From the NCBI GenBank assembly GCA_017651245.1, contig JAGCDQ010000077.1:31145-95144 (forward strand): a stretch of 64,000 nucleotides of DNA, in the 5' to 3' direction. Both the position numbers and the translations under genes were made by a program. Below the pieces are notes generated by a model that was given only the letters and a program-made list of their open reading frames with translations, did not search any database and was not told the DNA's origin. Below, one piece after another: positions 15,327 to 24,246 of the stretch (position 1 is its first letter; every line of letters starts with the position of its first letter). Source of the stretch: Bacteroidaceae bacterium (GTDB taxonomy: Bacteria > Bacteroidota > Bacteroidia > Bacteroidales > Bacteroidaceae).

Positions 15327-15527
15327 TTATGGTAATAACATGTTTCCTAAACCGAAAGAATTTGTGGTGTCAATGAGGAAATCTGGTTCGTCATCTTCAA
15401 TCGGACGGGAACTTGCTGTGCCACCACTTGTCCAATCTGTTGATTCAAGAACGGAGCCCGTCTGGAGCGTAGCTTCCACTTGTATGTTGTAAACCTCAGT
15501 TTCTGGAGTCATATATTGCTTTTTCAT
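15327..15527 (-). CDS. Small protein (66 aa) with KKxYMTPETEV start
   Basis: It starts at ATG 15527. The N-terminal KKQYMTPETEVYNIQ followed by TLQTGSVLES is a pattern often seen in short Bacteroidales ORFs next to surface-protein genes. The rest is acidic and ends FGLGNMLLP. There is no classical signal peptide. It lies between two large secreted-protein genes (gaps about 37-45 bases), so all three are probably co-transcribed. The conserved head and variable tail recall exported or processed peptides, but no maturation gene is nearby. The function is unknown. Confidence 0.65.
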   Translation of the reverse strand: MKKQYMTPETEVYNIQVEATLQTGSVLESTDWTSGGTASSRPIEDDEPDFLIDTTNSFGLGNMLLP

Positions 15528-15571
15528 TTTTCTGTTACATTTAATAATTCATGTTTAATTCGTGTTATGTT

Positions 15572-17737
15572 TTACTTAATCACGACTTTTTTTCCATTCA
15601 CAATATAGATGCCTTTCTGTGGATTGAGTACTGGACGGCCTTGCAGGTCGTAGTAAACGTTATCGGCGTTGGCCTCAGCCTCCATGTCCTTGATGCTCGT
15701 CGTCTCATCGTCCCAGTCAACGTCCACGATGTTGGCGTATGAATGTTCACTGGTATCTGCTGTCATATAGGCACGGAATGGCTTGACATCCACAGAATTG
15801 TCAACGACACGCACAAACTGGTCGTTGATGAAGCAGTAATAGCTGGAACCTGAATTGGATTCTATCAGCGTTTTCTGGAAACATCCCTTGAATGTCATTC
15901 CTTGGATGGTGTATTCAGGAGAAGAAGTTGCTGCCTCCACCTTGACTGACTCAAGATCGATGAATCGTATATCGGCAGGCTCAAACATATAGGGGACGTT
16001 GGCTTCCGTCTCAGTGACTTTCTGCATGTGAACCTTGCCGTCACTCTCATCCCCTGCCCCACCATCAATCATCTCATGGAAGGTGCCCAGCGATGCTGCT
16101 GTTGTTGCGTCGAGTGCGAAAGGCAAAATGATGGAGCACTTCTTTCCGATCTCTCCACTGAAGTCACGTTTCAGTTCGATTTCCTTTGCCTTGAAATCCT
16201 TTGTGACCTCGAAAGGATTGTCTTCCAACAGTTCTGCATTCCCACAAACGCCGCCAATCACCACATTCTGCTGACCTTCCTTCACCTTATTGCCAGCAGG
16301 AAGATAGATGAATGCTGAGTAAGGAAGACGGTTCCAAGGATATTCATCGCGGTCAACCGTCAAGCCTGTGATGCTGGTTTCTGACAAGTCCATGCACGTA
16401 ACATCCAGACCCTCAAACGCATCATCAGCAATGGCTGTCACATCGCTATCCACCACCTTCCCTATCTTATAATTAGAAGCGTAGTCTCCGTCAACGACAT
16501 TTGGCGCAACCATATCGCTCTTCGTGAGCGTCTTGGGTGTCAAAGGAGGCTCTGGCTCACTACTAATGCTGGTTGCGATGGCTCCCAAACCACGAATCTG
16601 CGTGGTCGTCGGCGTCGTCTTTCCATAGGTACCTTGAGAAATATAATCACTAGAAGGATTCACAGTACTATAGACCAACACATACGTTTCGTTTTGTACA
16701 TCGTAAGGAATCTCCACTGTCGTGAATTCAGTCTTACCTTTGATTGCTACAGGCTCCTCAATTCCCACCATTACATGCAGCTCACCTTTCGTGCCTGTAT
16801 TGACATCAAGAACGACCTTGCCTTCACCTGCAGGCAACAGGTAACAAAGTCCATGAAAAAAAGTCTTAAAATCCTCTGAGACAGGTGTTATATCACCATC
16901 ATAAAGCATTTGTGCAACCCCTTCGACGGATCCGTCAGACATCTGAGAGTTCAAGTCAAGCACATTGGAAGAACCAACAACTTCGTATCCGTCATCATTA
17001 TGTGGCAAGACATAGAGAATCTTATTGATGGTGCTGCCTTGCCCAAATGCATCTATCACTTGGAAAGGGCTCTTACCTGAAAGATTGTTGTCAATATAAT
17101 CTTTTATCTCTTTACCTAAGCCAGTTCCCTCACCATTTATCTGTTCAGTGTTCTGTTTGTTGACGATCGGAGGGATTGGAACTGAGAGATTAATCTTATG
17201 ATCATCTGTGTACTGAATTGCTGTCAGATGATTTTTGTATGCGACGGAAGAGAAGTGTTCATAGATATTCATATCTTCAGGATGTTCCCAGTCTTCCACT
17301 TCATAAGTTAATTCCAAAGTGCCAGGTTGACAATCTTCTGATGAACCGTCACCTGTAGCGAAAGTAAGAGGCAATTTGGATCCGCCACCATAGATGATGC
17401 CATTCCTATCGTTATTTAAGATTGTGTTAGAACCTTTCAGATAGATGACTAATTCTGAGATTTCATGCTGATCAGCAATCGTGATGCTCGTCAGGCTGGC
17501 ATTATTCAGTATCAGCGTCTTGACACCATCGAACTGAACAGTCTCTTCACCTTCAGAATCATTCAAAACATTGGTACGGGTCACACTGGTAACAGGATAA
17601 GAACCAGAGGGGGCCGTAATGGTGATACCGTAATTCGTCTGCCCCCACGTTTTTATCGGCAGGAGCATAGCCAATGACACGAAAAGCATCTGGAGCCTTC
17701 GCGTCAGGTTTAGTTGATTAAGCAATCTTTCTCTCAT
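15572..17737 (-). CDS. Secreted surface protein with C-terminal sorting-type tail
   Basis: About 721 aa from ATG 17737 (MRERLLNQLNL); a longer frame from 17788 starts near the promoter and is less likely. A signal peptide (LQMLFVSLAMLLPIKTWGQ) precedes beta-rich sequence with no strong family signature. One segment, AIADDAFEGLDVTCMDLSET, resembles a BspA-type repeat. The C-terminus YYDLQGRPVLNPQKGIYIVNG..VVIK is the same tail type as in the BspA-like protein. It is the first gene of the leftward trio, with a good promoter at 17796-17827. It is probably cell-surface or secreted; its substrate or ligand is unknown. Confidence 0.75.
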   Translation of the reverse strand: MRERLLNQLNLTRRLQMLFVSLAMLLPIKTWGQTNYGITITAPSGSYPVTSVTRTNVLNDSEGEETVQFDGVKTLILNNASLTSITIADQHEISELVIYLKGSNTILNNDRNGIIYGGGSKLPLTFATGDGSSEDCQPGTLELTYEVEDWEHPEDMNIYEHFSSVAYKNHLTAIQYTDDHKINLSVPIPPIVNKQNTEQINGEGTGLGKEIKDYIDNNLSGKSPFQVIDAFGQGSTINKILYVLPHNDDGYEVVGSSNVLDLNSQMSDGSVEGVAQMLYDGDITPVSEDFKTFFHGLCYLLPAGEGKVVLDVNTGTKGELHVMVGIEEPVAIKGKTEFTTVEIPYDVQNETYVLVYSTVNPSSDYISQGTYGKTTPTTTQIRGLGAIATSISSEPEPPLTPKTLTKSDMVAPNVVDGDYASNYKIGKVVDSDVTAIADDAFEGLDVTCMDLSETSITGLTVDRDEYPWNRLPYSAFIYLPAGNKVKEGQQNVVIGGVCGNAELLEDNPFEVTKDFKAKEIELKRDFSGEIGKKCSIILPFALDATTAASLGTFHEMIDGGAGDESDGKVHMQKVTETEANVPYMFEPADIRFIDLESVKVEAATSSPEYTIQGMTFKGCFQKTLIESNSGSSYYCFINDQFVRVVDNSVDVKPFRAYMTADTSEHSYANIVDVDWDDETTSIKDMEAEANADNVYYDLQGRPVLNPQKGIYIVNGKKVVIK

Positions 17738-17795
17738 GTTGTTTATTGTTATTGATTTCCAATCTAGGTTTGTAGTAAAAAACAGCATTCAACGA

Positions 17796-17827
17796 CAAAG
17801 GTACGGAGAAGAGATAGAATAACCAAA
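17796..17827 (-). promoter_or_regulatory. Promoter of the surface-protein trio
   Basis: The minus strand reads TTTG (17827-17824), 20 bases, then TACCTTTG (17803-17796). It diverges from the lon promoter about 90 bases away. Confidence 0.7.
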
Positions 17828-17887
17828 TCTTTCATCGTTTTATGAATGTTTTACAATATAAATAATGTAGAAGTGAAAAATTTTTCG

Positions 17888-17895
17888 TACCTTTG
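17888..17895 (+). promoter_or_regulatory. -7 element of lon
   Basis: TACCTTTG lies 56 bases before the lon ATG. No clear -33 TTTG is seen, and no heat-shock-type operator (CIRCE) is visible. Confidence 0.55.
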
Positions 17896-17950
17896 CACCC
17901 GTTTTAATAGAGGAATTTGATTAAGAGAAAAACAAAGAAGGAGATTGAAA

Positions 17951-20368
17951 ATGGATTTCAATTTTGATGAGATAATTGACGAAGGGCCAGTGGAAGGCAA
18001 AATCAGTTTTATCACAAGCTTAGACAACCCCATCAAGGGGAACATTGAGCAGGAGGTGTCGCCAGAGAACTTCATCCCCGTGCTACCTTTGCGTGGTGTG
18101 ATGCTGTTCCCTGAAACGATGGTGCCAATTTCGATCGGCAGGGATTCGTCGCTGAAGTTACTGAAAGAAGCGCAGAAGAAGGACATGACAATTGCTGTGT
18201 TCACGCAGGTGGATGATTCCACCGATGAACCTGACTACGACCAACTCTATCATACAGGTGTGATTGGCAAGGTGCAGAAGATCATCAAGCTGCCTGATGG
18301 TGGCCGTACTGCCCTACTCCAAGGCTACTCTCGTGTGCGGCTGATTGAGTTGGGTTGGAATGGAAGCTACAATATTGGTCGTGTGGACAGCTATCCTGAG
18401 ACAGAGCCAGCACGAGGCAATCGTGAATACATGGCAGTGGTGGATGCTTGTCGTGAGACCGCCATCAAACTGATGCGAACCAACGAGCAATCCATTGGTT
18501 CGGCTTTTGCGCTGAACAACATCACGGATCGCACGCTGATCATCAACTTCATCTGCTGCAACCTTAACATCAGCAACAAGGAACGTATCGTGTTGCTGGA
18601 GGAGAACAACCTCTTCGACCGTGCTTACCGTCTGTTGGGCATCTTGCAGCGTGAGTATCAGTATGTGACTTTGAAGATGGATCTCCAGATGCGCACTCGT
18701 GAAGAGCTGGACAAGCAGCACAAGGAGTATTTCCTGCGTCAGGAAATGGAGACCATTCAGGAGCAGTTAGGTGAGAATGGTGCCGATGAAATCGCCCAAA
18801 TGCGTGAACAGGGAAAGAAGAAGAAATGGAACGAGGCGACAGCCAAAGTGTTTGAAGACACCTTGGACAAGATGTCGCACATGAGCAACCACACGCCTGA
18901 CTATCAAACGGAATATGCATGGGCACAGACGATGCTCGAACTGCCTTGGGGCGAAACGACGAAGGACAACCTCAACCTGAGCAATGCTGAAAAGGTGCTG
19001 AACAAAGACCACTATGGCATGGAGAAGGTGAAGGAACGCATCATCGAGCATTTGGCTGTGCTGAAGATGAGAGGCGACTTCAAGAGTCCTATCCTCTGTC
19101 TGTATGGTCCTCCTGGAGTCGGCAAGACTTCGCTGGGCAAGAGCATTGCCAGGGCGATGAAGAGGAAGTATGTGAGAATGTCGTTGGGTGGCTTGCATGA
19201 CGAGGCAGAGATTCGTGGTCATCGTCGCACTTATGTGGGTGCGATGGCTGGACAAATCATCAAGAACATCAAGAAGGCTGGCAGCAGCAACCCTGTGTTT
19301 ATCCTCGATGAAATCGACAAAGTGACACAGCAAACCAATCATGGTGACCCTGCTTCAGCGCTGCTCGAAGTGCTCGACCCAGAACAGAATGTGGCATTCC
19401 ACGACAACTATCTTGATACAGATTATGACCTGTCGAAGGTAATGTTCATCGCAACAGCCAACAATATCTCCACTATCCCTGCCCCACTTCTCGACCGTAT
19501 GGAGTTGATTGAGGTGAGCGGCTATCTGACAGAGGAGAAGATTGAGATTGCCAAGCGTCACTTGGTGCCCAAGGAACTCGACAATCTGGGCATGAAGGAC
19601 AGCGGCGTGAAGATTTCCAAACGTGCCATCGAAAAGATCATTGAGGATTACACTCGTGAATCTGGTGTGCGTGAACTGGACAAGAAAATCAACAAGGTGC
19701 TCCGCAAGGTGACCCTCAAATACGCCAAGGAAGGTGTGTTGCCGGAGGGTGAACTGAAAGTGGAGGACGTGAAGGAATATCTGGGCACAGAGCCATTCAG
19801 CCGCGACAAGTATCAGGGGAATGACTACTATGGTGTAGTGACTGGCTTAGCTTGGACCAGCGTGGGTGGCGAGATTCTCTTCATCGAGACCTCCATCAAC
19901 AATGGCAAGGGTGAAAAACTCGGCTTGACGGGTAACTTGGGCGATGTGATGAAGGAATCAGCCACGATTGCCTTGCAGTATCTGAAAGAACACTGTGACA
20001 TCATCGGCATCCAACCCGACTATTTCGAGAATCACAACATTCACATTCACGTGCCAGAAGGGGCAACCCCCAAGGATGGTCCATCAGCTGGTATCACCAT
20101 CGCCACTTCGTTAGCAAGTGCCATCACGAAGCGCAAGGTGAGAAAGAACATTGCGATGACTGGTGAGATCACCCTGAGAGGAAAGGTGCTGCCTGTGGGT
20201 GGTATCAAGGAAAAGATTCTGGCAGCCAAGCGTGCCGGCATCACAGACATCCTCATCTGCCACGAGAACAAGAAGAACATTGAGGACATTCCAGCCAAGT
20301 ATGTGAAGGGCGTGACCTTCCACTATGTGGAGAATGTGAAGGATGTATTAGATTTTGCGCTGCTATAA
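17951..20368 (+). CDS. lon: Lon ATP-dependent protease
   Basis: The protein has 805 aa from ATG 17951. It degrades damaged and regulatory proteins in the cytoplasm as a hexamer. Visible parts: an N-terminal substrate-binding domain (FIPVLPLRGVMLFPETMVP, about 41-245), a coiled middle, an AAA+ module with Walker A GPPGVGKTS from residue 386 and Walker B FILDEIDK, then the protease domain with catalytic Ser in KDGPSAG (about S712) and Lys in GGIKEKIL (about K755). Length and motifs are those of a complete LonA. The tgt gene follows after 20 bases on the same strand. Confidence 0.97.
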   Translation: MDFNFDEIIDEGPVEGKISFITSLDNPIKGNIEQEVSPENFIPVLPLRGVMLFPETMVPISIGRDSSLKLLKEAQKKDMTIAVFTQVDDSTDEPDYDQLYHTGVIGKVQKIIKLPDGGRTALLQGYSRVRLIELGWNGSYNIGRVDSYPETEPARGNREYMAVVDACRETAIKLMRTNEQSIGSAFALNNITDRTLIINFICCNLNISNKERIVLLEENNLFDRAYRLLGILQREYQYVTLKMDLQMRTREELDKQHKEYFLRQEMETIQEQLGENGADEIAQMREQGKKKKWNEATAKVFEDTLDKMSHMSNHTPDYQTEYAWAQTMLELPWGETTKDNLNLSNAEKVLNKDHYGMEKVKERIIEHLAVLKMRGDFKSPILCLYGPPGVGKTSLGKSIARAMKRKYVRMSLGGLHDEAEIRGHRRTYVGAMAGQIIKNIKKAGSSNPVFILDEIDKVTQQTNHGDPASALLEVLDPEQNVAFHDNYLDTDYDLSKVMFIATANNISTIPAPLLDRMELIEVSGYLTEEKIEIAKRHLVPKELDNLGMKDSGVKISKRAIEKIIEDYTRESGVRELDKKINKVLRKVTLKYAKEGVLPEGELKVEDVKEYLGTEPFSRDKYQGNDYYGVVTGLAWTSVGGEILFIETSINNGKGEKLGLTGNLGDVMKESATIALQYLKEHCDIIGIQPDYFENHNIHIHVPEGATPKDGPSAGITIATSLASAITKRKVRKNIAMTGEITLRGKVLPVGGIKEKILAAKRAGITDILICHENKKNIEDIPAKYVKGVTFHYVENVKDVLDFALL

Positions 20369-20388
20369 ACTAGAAGAACAAGAGATTA

Positions 20389-21519
20389 ATGACATTCCAA
20401 CTACAATACAACGACTCGAAAACCAACGCGCGTGCTGGTCTCATCCATACGGATCATGGAGACATCCAGACACCTATCTTCATGCCTGTGGGCACACAAG
20501 CCTCTGTGAAAGCGGTGCATCTGCATGAACTGAAGGATGACATCAAGGCGCAGATCATCTTGGGCAACACCTACCATCTTTATTTGCGTCCAGGACTGGA
20601 AGTGCTGGAGAAGGCAGGAGGCTTGCACAAGTTCAATGGCTTTGACCGTCCGATGCTGACCGATAGCGGCGGTTTTCAGGTGTTCTCTTTGGCAGGCATC
20701 CGCAAAATAAAGGAGGAAGGCGTGGAGTTTCGTAGTCACATTGATGGCAGCAAGCATGTTTTCACCCCAGAGAAGGTGATGGACATCGAACGCTCGATTG
20801 GTGCCGACATTGTGATGGCATTCGACGAATGTCCTCCAGGCACCAGCGATTACGAATACTCAAAGAAGTCGTTGGAACTGACAGAACGTTGGCTCGACCG
20901 TTGCATCAAGCGATTCAACGAGACAGAACCCAAGTATGGTTATCAGCAAAGCCTCTTCCCTATCGTGCAAGGTTGCACTTACAAGGACTTGAGAGAACGT
21001 GCAGCAGAGAATGTGGCATCGAAAGGGGCTGATGGCAATGCCATTGGTGGTTTGGCGGTGGGAGAACCCACGGATGTGATGTATGAGATGATAGAGGTGG
21101 TGAATGCCATTCTGCCCAAAGACAAGCCCCGTTACCTGATGGGTGTGGGCACTCCTATCAACCTGTTGGAAGCCATCGAGCGAGGTGTGGATATGTTTGA
21201 CTGTGTAATGCCGACAAGAAACGGACGCAATGCCCAGATTTTCACGAAGCATGGCACCATCAACCTGCGTAATCAAAAGTGGGACTTTGACTTCTCGCCT
21301 CTCGACCCCGAAGGAACATCCTACGTGGACACAGCCTACACGAAGGCATACGTGCACCATCTCTTCAAAGCACAGGAAATACTCGCTTTGCAAATTGCTT
21401 CTATCCACAATCTGGCATTCTATTTGTGGCTGGTGGGTGAAGCACGTCAACACATCATCGCTGGCGACTTCAGCGTATGGAAAGCGAAGATGGTGGAGGA
21501 ATTGGGACGAAGAATCTAA
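20389..21519 (+). CDS. tgt: tRNA-guanine transglycosylase lacking zinc cysteines
   Basis: Exchanges guanine 34 of tRNAs with GUN anticodons for a queuine precursor. It has 376 aa, with DSGGFQVFSL at 92-101, GGLAVGEP at 220-227 and the nucleophile region FDCVMPTRN with D271. In the classical enzyme three cysteines (CxCxxC) and a histidine bind zinc. Here the matching segment is DPEGTSYVDT, with G309, S311 and D314 in place of cysteine, while the histidine of SIHN (H340) remains. The enzyme therefore probably folds without this zinc, possibly a lineage variant. It lies between lon and an LptG-like gene. Confidence 0.93.
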   Translation: MTFQLQYNDSKTNARAGLIHTDHGDIQTPIFMPVGTQASVKAVHLHELKDDIKAQIILGNTYHLYLRPGLEVLEKAGGLHKFNGFDRPMLTDSGGFQVFSLAGIRKIKEEGVEFRSHIDGSKHVFTPEKVMDIERSIGADIVMAFDECPPGTSDYEYSKKSLELTERWLDRCIKRFNETEPKYGYQQSLFPIVQGCTYKDLRERAAENVASKGADGNAIGGLAVGEPTDVMYEMIEVVNAILPKDKPRYLMGVGTPINLLEAIERGVDMFDCVMPTRNGRNAQIFTKHGTINLRNQKWDFDFSPLDPEGTSYVDTAYTKAYVHHLFKAQEILALQIASIHNLAFYLWLVGEARQHIIAGDFSVWKAKMVEELGRRI

Positions 21520-21557
21520 GGTAATACATTATATATACATAAGAAGAAGGTAAAAAG

Positions 21558-22817
21558 GTGGTTCTATTTGAAGAAGTAAACGGAAAGCTGGTTCCTAAAG
21601 GTAGCAAGGAAGACATCAAGGCGTACCTTGACTACAAGAAAGGACAGGCAAAGAAGAGCCGACATCGCTCCCTACGTTCGAGAGCGAGAAGTGGTTCCGC
21701 TGCCTTCAGGTGGCTGACTGACCACTTGCCTTTCTCCCGTCTTGACCGCTACATCATCGGCAAGTTCCTTGGCACTTACTTCTTCTCTATCATTCTGATT
21801 ATCAGTATCGCTGTCGTATTCGACTTCAACGAGAACATTGACAAGTTCCTGCAACACGATGCGCCGATGGAGGAAATCATGTTCGACTATTACCTGAACT
21901 TTATCCCCTTCTATTCCAACCTGTTCAGCCAGCTGTTTGTCTTCATCGCCGTTATCTTCTTCACCACCAAACTGGCAGACAACTCAGAAATCATTGCGAT
22001 GCTTTCTACAGGCACCAGTTTCGCAAGAATCGTGCGCCCTTACATGATATCGGCTGCCATCATCGCCTTGCTCAATTTTGGATTGGGCTCGTATGTCATT
22101 CCGAAAGGTAATGTGAAACGTGTGAAATTTGAGAACAAATACAAGAACAGAGGACGACAAGACTTCAGTGCGAATGTGCAGCTGGAGGTGGACAGCGGTG
22201 TGATTGCCTATTTCGGACGCTACGAGGAAAGTATGAAAATGGGCTTTGACTTCACCCTCGACAAGTTTGAGGACAAGAAGTTGGTCAAGCACCTCCAAGC
22301 CCTGACCATCCAATATGACACCCTCTCCTACGAGCCTTATCATTGGATCATCACGGGTTATCAGACACGCGACTTGCAAGGTATGCGAGAGGTCATTCAG
22401 ACGGGCAGCAAGCTTGACACCATCATCCCTATACAGCCTCAAGACCTGATGGCATCACGTGATATGGAAATGACGCTCACAACCCCTGAACTGAGCACCT
22501 ACATAGACCGTCAGAAGGAACGAGGGTTTGCCAACATCCAACAGTTTGAAGTGGAATACTGGAAACGTGGTGCGACTTCCTTCGCCACCTTCATCCTGAC
22601 CCTCATTGGCGTGTCCATATCGGCACGAAAACGCAAGAATGGCATGGGTATTGCCTTGGGTATCGGTTTGGCGTTGACCCTCACCTACATCATGTTCCAG
22701 ACGGTGACATCGAGTATGGCAATCAATGCCAATTTCCCTGCTGCCATCGCGGTTTGGATTCCTAATTTCGTGTTTGCGCTCATCGCCTTGTATTATTACA
22801 AGAAAGCACCGAGATAG
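21558..22817 (+). CDS. LptG/LptF-family lipopolysaccharide export permease
   Basis: Inner-membrane part of the Lpt machine that lifts LPS out of the membrane. The conserved start LDRYIIGKFLGTYFFSIILI appears near residue 61, followed by further helices, a periplasmic beta-jellyroll-like middle and three C-terminal helices (ATFILTLIGVSISARKRKNG, then LTYIMFQTV). That is the YjgP/YjgQ layout. The first 60 residues form a basic extension, and the only start giving the full frame is GTG 21558; translation could also begin further in. An LptC gene lies 4.4 kb downstream. I cannot say whether it is LptF or LptG. Confidence 0.85.
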   Translation: MVLFEEVNGKLVPKGSKEDIKAYLDYKKGQAKKSRHRSLRSRARSGSAAFRWLTDHLPFSRLDRYIIGKFLGTYFFSIILIISIAVVFDFNENIDKFLQHDAPMEEIMFDYYLNFIPFYSNLFSQLFVFIAVIFFTTKLADNSEIIAMLSTGTSFARIVRPYMISAAIIALLNFGLGSYVIPKGNVKRVKFENKYKNRGRQDFSANVQLEVDSGVIAYFGRYEESMKMGFDFTLDKFEDKKLVKHLQALTIQYDTLSYEPYHWIITGYQTRDLQGMREVIQTGSKLDTIIPIQPQDLMASRDMEMTLTTPELSTYIDRQKERGFANIQQFEVEYWKRGATSFATFILTLIGVSISARKRKNGMGIALGIGLALTLTYIMFQTVTSSMAINANFPAAIAVWIPNFVFALIALYYYKKAPR

Positions 22818-22856
22818 TTGAGAGTTTAGAGTTTAGAGATTATTGAAAAAAGAAAT

Positions 22857-24128
22857 ATGTATTTTGACGAATTAGACATATCGGACGACTTACTTGACGC
22901 TCTCGATGCGATGAACTTCGAAGAGTGCACCCCCATACAAGAGCAAGCCATCCCCAAAATTCTGAAGGGACACGACTTGATGGGCATTGCCCAGACGGGA
23001 ACGGGAAAGACGGCTGCCTATCTGTTGCCTGTGCTCGATGAACTGAGTCATGGGAACTACCCACAAGACTCTGTCAACTGTATCATTATGGCACCCACTC
23101 GTGAGTTGGCACAGCAGATTGACCAACAGGTGGAGGGCTTCGCCTACTACCTCGATGGCGTGTCATCTGTAGCTGTGTATGGTGGCAATGATGGAATCCG
23201 CTTTGAGCAGGAACGCAGAGGTCTGGAATTAGGTGCCGATATCATCATCGCCACGCCAGGACGACTCATCAGCCACTTGAATGGTGGACATATAGACTTG
23301 AAGAAAGTGTCGTTCTTCATCCTCGATGAAGCTGACCGCATGCTGGACATGGGTTTCTATGACGACATCATGAAGATTGCTTCTTTCTTGTCGGAGAAAC
23401 GCCAAACCATTATGTTCTCTGCCACGATGCCTGACAATATCCAAAAACTGGCTCAAAACATCCTGCACAACCCTGTGGAGGTGAAGATCGCTGTGTCGAA
23501 ACCAGCTGAAAAGATTCAGCAGACAGCCTATCTCTGCTATGACGGCATGAAGGACAGACTCGTGGAGAAAGTGCTGAGTGACGACACCCTTGACCGTGTC
23601 ATTCTCTTTGCCTCTTCCAAGCAGAAAGTGAAGGAGTTAAATATCACGTTGAAAAGGAAAGGTTTCAATGTAGGTGCGATGCATAGTGACTTGGTGCAAA
23701 GGGAACGTGAGGAAATCATGTTGGCATTCAAGAACAGACGTATCAGCGTGCTCATCGCCACTGACATTGTGAGTCGAGGAATCGATATTGACGATATCCA
23801 AATGGTCATCAACTACGATGTGCCACGCGATCCTGAGGACTATGTGCATCGCATTGGACGTACGGCTCGTGCCAACAGAGAAGGACAAGCCATTACGATG
23901 GTGACGCCCAAAGATTGGCAATACCTCCTCAAAATCGAACGTCTCATCGAGAAAGAGATTCCCAAACCCGACCTTCCTGAAGGATGTGGTGAGAAACCTG
24001 AAATGAGTACAGGAAAGAGACGTCACACACCAGGCAGACATGGAGGAAAGGGTCGCTACAATAAACGTAGTCATGGAGGAAAACGCAATGGGAAACCTCA
24101 AAACAACCCCTCAAACAATGCTCATTAG
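22857..24128 (+). CDS. DEAD-box ATP-dependent RNA helicase
   Basis: The protein has 423 aa from ATG 22857. All core motifs are present in order: Q motif (CTPIQEQAIP), AQTGTGKT, PTRELA, TPGR, DEADRMLDMGF, SATMP, and HRIGRTAR. The C-terminal tail (about 375-423) is Arg/Gly/Lys/His-rich (HTPGRHGGKGRYNKRSHGG) and probably binds RNA. The overall form is RhlE-like. Likely jobs are ribosome assembly, RNA decay or cold adaptation. A 'gagtttaga' repeat lies just upstream (22820-22840). Confidence 0.93.
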   Translation: MYFDELDISDDLLDALDAMNFEECTPIQEQAIPKILKGHDLMGIAQTGTGKTAAYLLPVLDELSHGNYPQDSVNCIIMAPTRELAQQIDQQVEGFAYYLDGVSSVAVYGGNDGIRFEQERRGLELGADIIIATPGRLISHLNGGHIDLKKVSFFILDEADRMLDMGFYDDIMKIASFLSEKRQTIMFSATMPDNIQKLAQNILHNPVEVKIAVSKPAEKIQQTAYLCYDGMKDRLVEKVLSDDTLDRVILFASSKQKVKELNITLKRKGFNVGAMHSDLVQREREEIMLAFKNRRISVLIATDIVSRGIDIDDIQMVINYDVPRDPEDYVHRIGRTARANREGQAITMVTPKDWQYLLKIERLIEKEIPKPDLPEGCGEKPEMSTGKRRHTPGRHGGKGRYNKRSHGGKRNGKPQNNPSNNAH

Positions 24129-24204
24129 TAGGCAATCAGCACCACAATCGGGGTCTTTCAACTTTTTTAACTCGCATAAAGAACAAGAACTCCACAAAAA
24201 GGAT

Positions 24205-24212
24205 TAATTTTG
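24205..24212 (+). promoter_or_regulatory. -7 element TAATTTTG
   Basis: A perfect TAnnTTTG 34 bases before the ATG of the outer-membrane protein gene. Confidence 0.5.
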
Positions 24213-24246
24213 CACTCGAAAACAATTGTTTATCACCAAAAGTATA

